Part shown: piece by piece, positions 6,568 through 13,329 of the stretch
Layout of the letters: each line of letters opens with the position of its first letter
How positions within the stretch are numbered: position 1 is the first letter of the stretch
Source: a virus
Virus record (IMG/VR): IMGVR_UViG_3300027752_000133
Span: 1-21,299 of that record
Direction: 5' to 3' (one strand)
DNA: 21,299 bases
Program-made: the position numbers and the translations under genes
The notes under the pieces: model-generated
Database searches by the model: none
What the model saw: only the letters and a program-made list of their open reading frames with translations
What the model was told of the DNA's origin: nothing

Positions 6568-6598
6568 GCAACTGAGGTTGATTTCTGGGCGCAGTTGC
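6568..6598. repeat. 7-bp inverted repeat after the DUF6378-like gene
   Basis: GCAACTG (6568-6574) and CAGTTGC (6592-6598) are a perfect inverted repeat with a 17-base loop, starting 9 bases after the stop codon. It is the first of three successive hairpins ending in the terminator at 6686. Its role is unknown; it may protect the 3' end of the transcript. Confidence 0.35.
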
Positions 6599-6614
6599 GC
6601 TTAGACTGAGGCTG

Positions 6615-6639
6615 CGGGCTATGTTCTCCCGGTAGCCCG
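6615..6639. repeat. 7-bp hairpin before the terminator
   Basis: CGGGCTA (6615-6621) and TAGCCCG (6633-6639) pair across an 11-base loop, 8 bases before the main terminator stem. No T-run follows. It could act together with the terminator or protect the transcript end. Confidence 0.35.
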
Positions 6640-6647
6640 ACAACTCT

Positions 6648-6686
6648 GCCCCTGATTGCGTCAAGTGCAGTCAGGGGCGTTTTTTT
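6648..6686 (+). terminator. Strong intrinsic terminator
   Basis: GCCCCTGATTGC (6648-6659) pairs with GCAGTCAGGGGC (6667-6678), 12 pairs with one T-G wobble and a 7-base loop, followed after one G by seven T's (6680-6686). It ends the transcript that carries the DUF6378-like gene. The small gene at 6699 starts only 13 bases further on, so that gene relies on read-through or on a promoter hidden in the terminator region. Confidence 0.85.
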
Positions 6687-6698
6687 AAGGGGAAGCCG

Positions 6699-6893
6699 AT
6701 GGCGTACCGAATAGAACTGAAGATGAGCCTGAACTGCGACGACAGCGACGAAGCTGAACTAGAGCTGGATGAGTTAGCTGAATATATTGGCGGCAGGCTG
6801 GTTGATGGGTCAGACTATGATCGTGTCATACAAGCAATGGTCGAGGCAATCGTTGAGCTGCATAGCGTTGATGATGGCGACACTGTCCACTGA
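6699..6893 (+). CDS. Small acidic hypothetical protein
   Basis: The 64-residue, strongly acidic protein has an N-terminal MAYRIELKMSLN stretch that looks like a beta strand, then DDSDEAELELDELAEYIGGRL and DYDRVIQAMVEAIVELH as two helices. The ribosome binding site is good (AAGGGGAAG just upstream), which supports it as real despite its size. I do not recognise a family, and no motif for catalysis or membrane insertion is present. Small acidic phage proteins of this kind often act as host-protein inhibitors or DNA mimics, but nothing here shows that. It lies between a strong terminator and a 382-base gene-free stretch, so its transcription is unclear. Confidence 0.6.
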   Translation: MAYRIELKMSLNCDDSDEAELELDELAEYIGGRLVDGSDYDRVIQAMVEAIVELHSVDDGDTVH

Positions 6894-7052
6894 TTAGTTG
6901 GGTAGGTTTTTAAGCTCTGCGCGAGACACAGTCACATTGCAGCGCGCATCTGCTCGCGTAGCAAACAAGGCGAGAAGGTGTCAACATTGTGGCAACAATA
7001 AGGCAAACACTGTGACGGCGAGGTGTTATCATACCCCATAAATGTTATGTCA

Positions 7053-7081
7053 TTGTAATTATTGCATATTAAATTTAACAT
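7053..7081 (+). promoter_or_regulatory. Candidate sigma70-type promoter for the late genes
   Basis: TTGTAA (7053-7058) and TAACAT (7076-7081) are separated by exactly 17 bases in the most AT-rich part of the gap. Each matches four of six consensus bases. A start near 7088 would leave a leader of roughly 190 bases before the small terminase gene, carrying the C-run and the 9-bp hairpin. Prediction from sequence only. Confidence 0.35.
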
Positions 7082-7150
7082 AATACGCGTTATGCGTCTT
7101 AGCTGGCGGATGAGGCAAAATGCCCCCCCCCGGGTCAGGATTTCTGCCGG

Positions 7151-7178
7151 GTGTGCGTGTGTAGAAAAGCACGCACAC
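7151..7178. repeat. Perfect 9-bp hairpin in the presumed late leader
   Basis: GTGTGCGTG (7151-7159) pairs with CACGCACAC (7170-7178) over a 10-base loop. No T-run follows, so it is unlikely to be a terminator. It lies about 100 bases before the small terminase start and may be a leader structure or a protein-binding site. Confidence 0.45.
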
Positions 7179-7275
7179 GCGGCCCACATTTCACCCAGAG
7201 CGTTGGCCCCTACCCCCACCCCTTGCCAACCAACACATAACCAGCGTAAAATTTGAAAACTTTGGAGAAAGCAAA

Positions 7276-7776
7276 ATGGCGGGCAAACCTTTACGAAAAA
7301 AAATTCTAACTGACATTGCCCAGCGCGGTGGTGCTGAGTATTTGTTTGAAGAGCTGGCATCGGGCAAGACGATGACGAAGCTGGCGGAGGGTTACGGGTG
7401 CAGCCGTGAATACTTCAGCAAGACGATACACAGCATGCCTGAGTATGCGGCGGTCATTGGCAAGGCTAAGAACGCTGCTGCTGACGCGCTGGTTGAGGAG
7501 GGCTTGGGCATGGTTGACGCGCTGGATGGTGGTAGCTCTATGTCGGAAATATCTGCCACACGCGAGAAAGTCCAGTGGCGCAAGTTTATGGCTGGCTCGT
7601 ATAATCAGGAGCGCTACGGCAACCGGCCACAGACGAATGTCACGATCAGCGTGAGCGACATGCACCTAGACGCGCTCAGAAAAGTCAACTCTGATCTTGC
7701 TGGCATTGATAAGTTTGACCGTGAGCGCGAGGCATTGGCCATTGACGCTGAGTGTGAGGACGTCACAGATGAATGA
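7276..7776 (+). CDS. terS: Terminase small subunit (probable)
   Basis: The 166-residue protein directly precedes and overlaps the large terminase by 8 bases. Residues 31-53 (KTMTKLAEGYGCSREYFSKTIHS) read as a helix-turn-helix, the DNA-recognition part of small terminase subunits. Residues 57-80 continue as a helix, and WRKFMAGSYNQERYGNRPQ resembles the conserved segment found before the C-terminus in many phage small subunits. The C-terminal tail is acidic. As a ring oligomer it would recognise the packaging site and load the large subunit. The start has GGAGAAA at good spacing. The call rests mainly on position plus the HTH, since this family diverges strongly in sequence. Confidence 0.75.
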   Translation: MAGKPLRKKILTDIAQRGGAEYLFEELASGKTMTKLAEGYGCSREYFSKTIHSMPEYAAVIGKAKNAAADALVEEGLGMVDALDGGSSMSEISATREKVQWRKFMAGSYNQERYGNRPQTNVTISVSDMHLDALRKVNSDLAGIDKFDREREALAIDAECEDVTDE

Positions 7777-9169
7777 AGCCAACCCCCTAGAAGAGTTTGT
7801 GCTGCGTTACCGTGACGACCCAGTTTTATTTGTGTCTGAGGTGCTGGGCGCGACGCCGCATGACTATCAGGCTGAGTTTCTGAACGCTGTCGCCGCTGGC
7901 GAGCGCAAGATCAGCATCCGCAGTGGCCACGGCACGGGTAAGTCAACGTCGGCCAGTTGGGTTATGCTGTGGTTTGTCTTGCTGCGCTTTCCGAATAAGG
8001 TTGTGGTGACTGCGCCGACCAGTGGTCAGCTTTTCGATGCTTTGTTTGCTGAACTTAAAAGATGGATCAACGAGCTGCCGGATCAATTGAAGGTCTTGCT
8101 GACGGTTAAGTCGGATCGAGTTGAGCTGTGTGCCGCGCCATCTGAGGCGTTTATATCGGCCCGCACAAGCCGCGCTGAGACGCCTGAAGCATTGGCCGGT
8201 GTTCACTCGGAGAATGTGCTACTTGTCGTTGACGAGGCGTCTGGTGTGCCTGAGAAGGTCTTCGAGGCTGCGGCTGGCTCGATGTCTGGCCACGCGGCGA
8301 CGACTATCTTGCTGAGCAACCCAACGCGGTCCAGTGGCACGTTTTACGAGAGCCAAACCCGGCTGTCGGATAGCTGGTGGACCCGGCGTTGGTCGTGCAT
8401 AGAAAGCCCACTTGTCAGCGATGAGTTTGTTGACGAGATGCGGGCTAGATATGGGGAAGATAGCAACGCCTTCAGGATCAGGGTGCTTGGTGAGTTCCCT
8501 CTGGCTGATGACAACACGATAGTTCCGTTTCACTTGGTTGAGAGTGCCATTCACCGAGATGTTGAGGTCACGCCGGATGTAAAGCCTATTTGGGGTTTGG
8601 ATGTGGCTCGATTTGGATCGGACAAGACGGCTTTGTGCAAGCGTTATGGCAACGTGGTGACGGAGATAACAAGTTGGCAGGGGTTAGATTTGATGCAGAC
8701 TGTGGGCCGGGTGATGGCTGAGTTTGAAAATTTGCCGTCAAGTATGCGGCCTAGTGAGATACTAGTTGATAGTATTGGCGTCGGCGGTGGCGTGGTTGAC
8801 CGCTTGCGTGAGTTAGGTGCGCCGGTCAGGGGTATTAATGTCGGCGAATCACCGGCGATGGGCAAGACGTACATGAATTTGCGTGCTGAGCTGTGGTTTA
8901 AGACGAAGGCTTGGCTTGAGGATAGGTCGTGCAAGCTGCCGGACAACGACCAGCTCTTGTCAGAGCTGACGGCGATTAGATACTCGTTTACGTCGTCGGG
9001 CAAGATGAAGGCTGAGAGCAAGGACGAGATGCGTAGGCGTGGGTTGAAGTCGCCGGATTTAGCCGACGCATTGTGCCTGACAATGGCCAGTGACGCGGCG
9101 ACGGCTTTATCCGGCGCTATGTCAAGCTGGAAAACTGCAATCAAACGTAATTTAAAGGGTATTGCATGA
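7769..9169 (+). CDS. terL: Terminase large subunit (packaging ATPase/nuclease)
   Basis: I start at ATG 7769, overlapping terS by 8 bases, giving 466 residues; the frame extends upstream but that part lies inside terS. The N-terminal ATPase has an adenine-binding DYQ (Q34), Walker A SGHGTGKS (52-59, K58), a TAPTSGQ segment and Walker B LLVVDEAS (D155, E156). An SNPT coupling motif follows. The RNase H-like nuclease shows D278 in WGLDVARFG, D334 in ILVDSIGVGGG and D433 in PDLADAL, the expected acidic triad. It would power DNA translocation into the prohead and cut the genome. Length and motif order are complete, so it should be functional. The ATGA overlap couples it to the small gene at 9166. 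Confidence 0.93.
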   Translation: MNEANPLEEFVLRYRDDPVLFVSEVLGATPHDYQAEFLNAVAAGERKISIRSGHGTGKSTSASWVMLWFVLLRFPNKVVVTAPTSGQLFDALFAELKRWINELPDQLKVLLTVKSDRVELCAAPSEAFISARTSRAETPEALAGVHSENVLLVVDEASGVPEKVFEAAAGSMSGHAATTILLSNPTRSSGTFYESQTRLSDSWWTRRWSCIESPLVSDEFVDEMRARYGEDSNAFRIRVLGEFPLADDNTIVPFHLVESAIHRDVEVTPDVKPIWGLDVARFGSDKTALCKRYGNVVTEITSWQGLDLMQTVGRVMAEFENLPSSMRPSEILVDSIGVGGGVVDRLRELGAPVRGINVGESPAMGKTYMNLRAELWFKTKAWLEDRSCKLPDNDQLLSELTAIRYSFTSSGKMKAESKDEMRRRGLKSPDLADALCLTMASDAATALSGAMSSWKTAIKRNLKGIA

Positions 9170-9354
9170 AACAGATTCCGTTTCACAAGTTATCGCCAAA
9201 AATGAAAAATATTCGCATGAATAATTGGATCAAGACCTACATCGGGCGTGGGTTGGATTTAGAGGATGCTCAGTATGCTGCTCGCTGGCGCGCTGGTCAT
9301 TGGAAGCTGTCTGACCGCATGAAAAAGGTTATGGATGGCTTAGAGGATGTGTGA
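9166..9354 (+). CDS. Small basic protein coupled to the large terminase
   Basis: The 62-residue protein begins in an ATGA overlap with the terL stop, a junction type used throughout this genome, which supports it as real. It is rich in Lys, Arg and Trp (KMKNIRMNNWIKTYIGRGLDLEDAQYAARWRAGHWKLSDRMKKVMDG) and looks like two or three short helices with positive charge, suitable for binding nucleic acid. I do not recognise it. Position suggests a role in packaging or early head assembly, but no motif proves this. A 77-base gap with no clear terminator or convincing promoter separates it from the next gene. Confidence 0.6.
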   Translation: MKQIPFHKLSPKMKNIRMNNWIKTYIGRGLDLEDAQYAARWRAGHWKLSDRMKKVMDGLEDV

Positions 9355-9431
9355 TATTGCGGGTAATACTTGCTCCGTGGTCATTGTAAAATAAATGTGC
9401 TACTGTGCTGGAAAAATAGAGGACTGTTTGT

Positions 9432-11612
9432 ATGGCTGGACCAACGTATCAGCAAGACCCTGATGAGATGCGTTACTGGCGGGAGCAGGCAAGCCCGTTT
9501 CGGTTTATTTACGATGCGGCGAGGGCGCGTGACGCTGAGCTGTCTGCGTCTGGCCGTAGACCTATTTTTGGCGGCTTGTTGTCAAAGGAAGAAGGGTCCC
9601 GTGGCGTCTCGACTAGTGAATTTGAAGTCGACAACAATCTTGGCGGATTTTTAGCTGGATTACTTGCCCCGGTATTAAAAGCATTTGACGCACCATATTC
9701 AGCATCTCAGGGGCTTATCCCAGAGAAAGACCTTATCCCAGAGGTTATGGGTGCTGCTGGTTTAGCTATGGGTGGCGGCGCTGCTAGTAATTTAAGGAAA
9801 GGTGGCGGATTAGACCCCGCAACCCCAACCTCTAATTTCGGGGAAGATTGGTCTGATGTTAATCATTGGTCGCAATCAAATAATTATTTTGATGATTTCG
9901 ATTTTAATAAAATGAAAACTGGCACAAGCAATCTTGGGCCGCACGTTGGAACCGCTGCTGCTGCTGAAGCTAGAAAGCTAGGTGTTGAAGGCCAAACCGG
10001 CGGATTAACTTATCCGCTCAAGGGCGATTTGAGAAAGCCTTTCAACAATCCAAAAACTGGACGCATTTGGGAGGAAGCTGATCTTGAGGAATTTCTCTCT
10101 AATGTAGCTGATGAAAATAATCTAGATAGATCATTAGAGGCTCCTCAGTTTATGAGGCAACGTCTTGCTGCGGAGGGTTACACAAATATCCCTTATAAAA
10201 ACGGCGTAGAGGATATTGACAGCACAAGCAACATTATGCTGATTGACAGGCCCAATAAAAGTGACGCCGTGTTAAGAAATGACGATGCAAGATTTGACAA
10301 CTCAAATAGAAGCTTGCGAAATTTGTCGTTTGCAAACAAATCCGCTTCTGGGGGATTATTATCTGCCGCCGCTGCGGATGAGCTTAGGTCAAGCAACGTG
10401 CCGCGCCAGATGCCGTCAAATAACGTGCTTGCCCCGGTTGACAGGTTAACTCCTGAACAGCTTGCCGCTGCCGTGCCATTTGAGAGGACATCTGGGTTTG
10501 CTGAGCCGCGTGCCGGCGGTGGTCGAGCTAAAGACCCAGCTTTATTCACTCCATTTTCATCTAAAAAGCAATCTGGCGTTGCGCCTAGTGATTGGTCGGT
10601 TTCTGGCCGCAGGCTAAGTTCTGAGACAGAAGCGCCTCAACTTAAAAGCGCTGAAGGATTACAGGACGCTGGTTTTACCGATATGTTTGGCTTTGTTGCT
10701 GACAGCACAATGGGCGACACAATTTTTGACAGAATTAACGATGTAGAGCTTCCAAGATCAGTTATGCAGCAAGGTGGCCACGAATTTGGCGACAACATTG
10801 ACGGGCGCGGCTTTGCTTCGGATGACGTTGCGTTAGGTACAAAGGAAAAGGTTTGGCGCAAAACTGTTGAGGAAGGCGGACGGCCCGTAGTGACGCCTAT
10901 GACAATGGGTACGGCTGGCGGCGACTTTAGTATGCACGAAACGATGAACCTTGCCCAGCTTATTGCCGCAATGGCCGATAACATTGACCCAAATTTTGTG
11001 CCACTTCGCGGTGCTGCTAAAAATAACGAAAGGTTTTTGCCAGAAGGCATGGGCTTGCTTAGTTCAGAATTACCGGCTTATCTTTCAAATTTGAAAGGTG
11101 GCGACCGCGCGGCCTTTGTAAAATCTTTGGACACGGCCCCAGCACTTAACGCTGGCGTTCCAAGTGTCGGCGCGGTGCGCTGGGCATCAACGGCCCCTGA
11201 ACTTGCTGGCCAGCCACTTCTGAGCAGCGGCTTTAGGGCATTTGAACCTGAAACCGGCGGGTTTTTTAACTACGGCGATACTCACGCATCTTATAATGCG
11301 ACTATTCCCAGAGTTGGCGGAAATATGACAATGGGTGAAACTCGTCCTTGGTATTTGCAGTTTCCTGATGAGGCTTACCCAAAAATGGTTGCCTCTACCC
11401 CTAAAGGGTCAAATATGTTAAAGACAGAGGCTCTACCTAAAGACATAAGGGGTTTCCAGATGAACCCCAATATGTCTCAGAAAATTGATAACCAATGGGT
11501 TGACGCGCAAATGACTTATGACGAAATTTTGAGAAATCAGGGCAAAGAGGCCGCAGATATGTATGCACTAGACGCGCTGGTCAACCGCGCACAAATGTCG
11601 GGGAATTACTAA
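9432..11612 (+). CDS. Polyvalent-type virion protein with ADP-ribosyltransferase-like domain
   Basis: The 726-residue product appears multi-domain. Residues 1-60 are charged. Two small hydrophobic stretches follow, at 70-87 and 105-119. Residues about 140-295 match a phage ART-like pattern: NHWSQSN (H145) where YHGT is usual, FDDFDFNKMKTG, LGPHVGTAAAAEARKL, YPLKGDLRKPF, then EGYTNIPYKNGVED (E260) and IMLIDRPN before ARFDN. Residues about 455-680 match a domain recurrent in injected polyvalent proteins: RPVVTPMTMGTAGGDF, then SVGAVRWA, then GDTHASYNATIPRVGG. Such proteins are thought to enter the host with the genome and modify host targets. AGAGGA lies 8 bases before the ATG. The altered HGT motif leaves transferase activity uncertain. 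The ART-like part is AT-rich compared with the gene start. Confidence 0.65.
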   Translation: MAGPTYQQDPDEMRYWREQASPFRFIYDAARARDAELSASGRRPIFGGLLSKEEGSRGVSTSEFEVDNNLGGFLAGLLAPVLKAFDAPYSASQGLIPEKDLIPEVMGAAGLAMGGGAASNLRKGGGLDPATPTSNFGEDWSDVNHWSQSNNYFDDFDFNKMKTGTSNLGPHVGTAAAAEARKLGVEGQTGGLTYPLKGDLRKPFNNPKTGRIWEEADLEEFLSNVADENNLDRSLEAPQFMRQRLAAEGYTNIPYKNGVEDIDSTSNIMLIDRPNKSDAVLRNDDARFDNSNRSLRNLSFANKSASGGLLSAAAADELRSSNVPRQMPSNNVLAPVDRLTPEQLAAAVPFERTSGFAEPRAGGGRAKDPALFTPFSSKKQSGVAPSDWSVSGRRLSSETEAPQLKSAEGLQDAGFTDMFGFVADSTMGDTIFDRINDVELPRSVMQQGGHEFGDNIDGRGFASDDVALGTKEKVWRKTVEEGGRPVVTPMTMGTAGGDFSMHETMNLAQLIAAMADNIDPNFVPLRGAAKNNERFLPEGMGLLSSELPAYLSNLKGGDRAAFVKSLDTAPALNAGVPSVGAVRWASTAPELAGQPLLSSGFRAFEPETGGFFNYGDTHASYNATIPRVGGNMTMGETRPWYLQFPDEAYPKMVASTPKGSNMLKTEALPKDIRGFQMNPNMSQKIDNQWVDAQMTYDEILRNQGKEAADMYALDALVNRAQMSGNY

Positions 11613-12232
11613 TGGCAATCACAACATACGCAGAGCTGCAAACCAGCATAGCTAATTGGCTTAACCGCGATGACTTAACAACGGTTATTCCTGATTTTAT
11701 TTCATTAACTGAGGCCAGCATTAATCGTGACTTGCGGCATTACAAGATGATTAACCGCGTGGATGCTACGCTGGATAGTCGGTATGTGCAAATGCCTGCC
11801 GATTGGATTGAAACTGTGCGGTTTGGCATAACATCCGGCACGACTTACAGGATTGAGTTGATTTCGCGCGATGATATGCTTGAGTATCGTCAAAATAATA
11901 ACGACACGTCCGGCATTCCGCGTTTTTACGCAAACATCGGCGACACGATTGAAGTTTTCCCAACGCCTGATGCTGATTACCAAATGCAGCTTCAGTATTA
12001 CGCCAAGACGCCTGCGTTAAGTGCGAGCAATGCGTCCAACTGGCTTTTGACTACTGCGCCTGACATTTATTTGTATGGCTCGCTTATTCAGGCTGCTCCT
12101 TACTTGAACGATGACGCTAGAACACAAACATGGGCTGCGCTTTACTCGTCGGCCATGCAATCACTGCAAAAAGCTTCAGATGACACTAGATTTGCGGGTT
12201 CGGGTATCCGCATGCGGGTCACTAGCTATTAA
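11612..12232 (+). CDS. Phage adaptor (head-tail connector), SU10-adaptor-like
   Basis: The 206-residue protein fits the SU10-type adaptor family that forms the ring beneath the portal in short-tailed phages. The start, ITTYAELQTSIANWLNRDDLTTVIPDFISLTEASINRDLRH, is the family's N-terminal helical signature. A beta-rich middle follows (YVQMPADWIETVRFGI, GTTYRIELISRDDMLEYR, DTIEVFPTPDADYQMQLQYYAKTPAL), then the C-terminal helices WLLTTAPDIYLYGSLIQAAPYL and WAALYSSAMQSLQKASDD. It would join the portal to the tail nozzle and fibres. It begins in a TAATG overlap with the polyvalent protein gene and is followed by 48 bases with no strong structure. The portal gene itself is not in the window. Confidence 0.8.
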   Translation: MAITTYAELQTSIANWLNRDDLTTVIPDFISLTEASINRDLRHYKMINRVDATLDSRYVQMPADWIETVRFGITSGTTYRIELISRDDMLEYRQNNNDTSGIPRFYANIGDTIEVFPTPDADYQMQLQYYAKTPALSASNASNWLLTTAPDIYLYGSLIQAAPYLNDDARTQTWAALYSSAMQSLQKASDDTRFAGSGIRMRVTSY

Positions 12233-12280
12233 ACAAAAAGTGGTGTAAGTTGCCACCAGATATATCTAACGGAGAAATCC

Positions 12281-12667
12281 ATGTCACTAACAAACGCTTT
12301 TGAGACAAGCACTCTCAAATATTTATTAACTACAGATACTGTTACCCGGCCTACGGCTTGGTACATTGGCTTGTTTACGTCTGATCCAACTGACACTGGT
12401 GTTGCTGGGACTGAAGTTTCTGGCAGCGGTTATGCTCGCACGGTTGCTGCGTTTACGGTTACAACTGACACTGCTTCAAACTCTGCTTCGATTGAGTTTC
12501 CAGCGGCTTCTGGCGGTAACTGGGGTACAGTGGGCTGGATCGGCATTATGGACGCGGCTTCTGGCGGCAACATGATTATTCATTCTGCTTTGACAGTTGC
12601 CAAAGCTATCAATGATGGCGATGTGTTCCGTATTCCAACGGGTGACTTAGACATCACGGCAAGCTAA
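12281..12667 (+). CDS. Gp80-like tail fibre/virion protein
   Basis: The 128-residue protein resembles the small phage Gp80-like tail-fibre family. It has an N-terminal helix (MSLTNAFETSTLKYLL), then TRPTAWYIGLFTSDPTDTGVAGTEVSGSGYARTVAAF, the signature of these proteins, and later ASNSASIEFPAASGGNWGTVGWIGIMDAASGG with a C-terminal beta stretch. It is all-beta in appearance and probably a structural part of the tail fibre or baseplate-like complex. ACGGAG lies a few bases before the ATG. Its stop overlaps the next start (TAATG), so it is co-translated with the repeat protein downstream. Confidence 0.7.
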   Translation: MSLTNAFETSTLKYLLTTDTVTRPTAWYIGLFTSDPTDTGVAGTEVSGSGYARTVAAFTVTTDTASNSASIEFPAASGGNWGTVGWIGIMDAASGGNMIIHSALTVAKAINDGDVFRIPTGDLDITAS

Positions 12668-13329
12668 TGTCTTTACGCTCAACATACGGCTCTGGGGATT
12701 TTACCTCTGGGCTGTACGGAGAGCCGGAGACGACGCAGGCGGCGGCTTCTGCGTCTATTGGCGTTTCTGTTACAGCCTCTGCCGTCACTGTCGTGTCGGC
12801 GGCGGCTTCTACGTCCATAGGCATTGTTGCGTCTGAGCCGACTGGTGTTCGCATTGTTGACGCGGCGGCAAGCATTAGCCTTGGCGGAATTGCCAGCGTA
12901 TCTGCTATCACTTACGAGGTTATACCGGGATTTAGACCGGGTTACGGCCTTAACACTTACGGCTCGTATATCTACGGCGAGAACCAAAGCACTGAAGATG
13001 CAAGCGCGAATACAAGTATTGCGTTTGCTGCAACTGCTGCTGGTCAAGTTACTCGAAATGTTTCGGCATCGGCGGCGGTTATATTTACGGCAACGTCAAA
13101 CGGCGTTTACGATGTAGTTGCCTCTTCTACCGCTGCTATTTCAATTTCTTCTAATATAGAGTATATCAGGATTAGAAACGTTGCGGTTTCCGATAATCTT
13201 GGGTTTACGCCTGTTGTAAATGCACGATATAAGTGGGAAGACGCACCCGACCCGACAACTACATGGACAGACGCATCTGATCCATCAACTACTTGGACAG
13301 AAGCAGACTATTTAGAGAGGGCCGCGTAA
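12667..13329 (+). CDS. Ala/Ser-rich repeat virion protein
   Basis: The 220-residue protein is built from about seven degenerate copies of an Ala/Ser-rich strand element: AAASASIGVS, AAASTSIGIV, AAASISLGGI, ASANTSIAFA, VSASAAVIFT, ASSTAAISIS and VAVSDNLGFT, spaced about 20-35 residues apart. This looks like an extended beta structure, as in fibrous virion proteins. The N-terminal TYGSGDFTSGLYGEPE and the internal GFRPGYGLNTYGSYIYGE share a Gly/Tyr-rich pattern and may be paired modules. The C-terminus has two copies of a (D/E)A-x-DP-x-TTWT unit, which I associate with marine phage virion proteins. TAATG overlaps join it to both neighbouring fibre genes. A structural fibre or decoration role is likely, but the exact part is unknown. 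Confidence 0.65.
   Translation: MSLRSTYGSGDFTSGLYGEPETTQAAASASIGVSVTASAVTVVSAAASTSIGIVASEPTGVRIVDAAASISLGGIASVSAITYEVIPGFRPGYGLNTYGSYIYGENQSTEDASANTSIAFAATAAGQVTRNVSASAAVIFTATSNGVYDVVASSTAAISISSNIEYIRIRNVAVSDNLGFTPVVNARYKWEDAPDPTTTWTDASDPSTTWTEADYLERAA
13240..13299 (+). repeat. Two tandem copies of a 30-base coding repeat
   Basis: The 30 bases at 13240-13269 are repeated at 13270-13299 with a few changes, keeping frame. They encode DAPDPTTTWT and DASDPSTTWT, and a partial third unit (EA) follows. It lies at the C-terminal end of the repeat virion protein and could change copy number by slippage or recombination. Confidence 0.75.

Larger units (their letters stand above)
6894..7275. other. 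382-base gene-free stretch before the packaging genes
   Basis: I see no credible gene here. In order it holds: CGCGAG (6920-6925) with CTCGCG (6953-6958), enclosing GCAG/CTGC, which could fold as a small structured RNA; a short ATTGT-GGCA-ACAAT hairpin in the 6980s-6990s; an AT-rich segment with the promoter candidate at 7053-7081; a run of nine C's (7123-7131); a perfect 9-bp hairpin (7151-7178); and a C-rich, G-poor segment from about 7190 to 7245. The composition is unlike the flanking genes. It probably holds the late-gene control region, and a packaging signal near the terminase genes is also possible. Confidence 0.6.

Noticed and set aside
6566-6604. 13-codon frame (12 residues) as a leader peptide of an attenuator
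   Set aside because: It has a GGTGAG upstream and hairpins downstream, but no run of regulatory codons, and I found no good antiterminator pairing.
7123-7131. Nine-C run as a phase-variation tract
   Set aside because: It is in non-coding DNA, so slippage would not switch a gene frame; it could affect a leader structure only.
6932-7360. Minus-strand frame of 142 codons
   Set aside because: It overlaps the small terminase start and the promoter candidate, runs through the C-run and has an unnatural Cys/His-rich composition.
7569-7585. Further copy of the CCAGTGGCGCA element
   Set aside because: A single copy inside the small terminase gene, explained by codons for VQWRK; probably chance.
7697-7768. 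24-residue N-terminal extension of the large terminase
   Set aside because: It lies wholly inside the small terminase gene, and ATG 7769 gives the expected family start before the Q motif.
9380-9389. GTCATTGTAA shared with 7049-7058 as a phage promoter motif
   Set aside because: Both copies lie in intergenic DNA, but the second has no -10-like sequence at suitable distance, and two copies of a 10-mer are weak evidence.
9370-9654. 94-codon + frame overlapping the polyvalent gene
   Set aside because: It is out of frame with the 726-residue gene and lacks a ribosome binding site and recognisable sequence.
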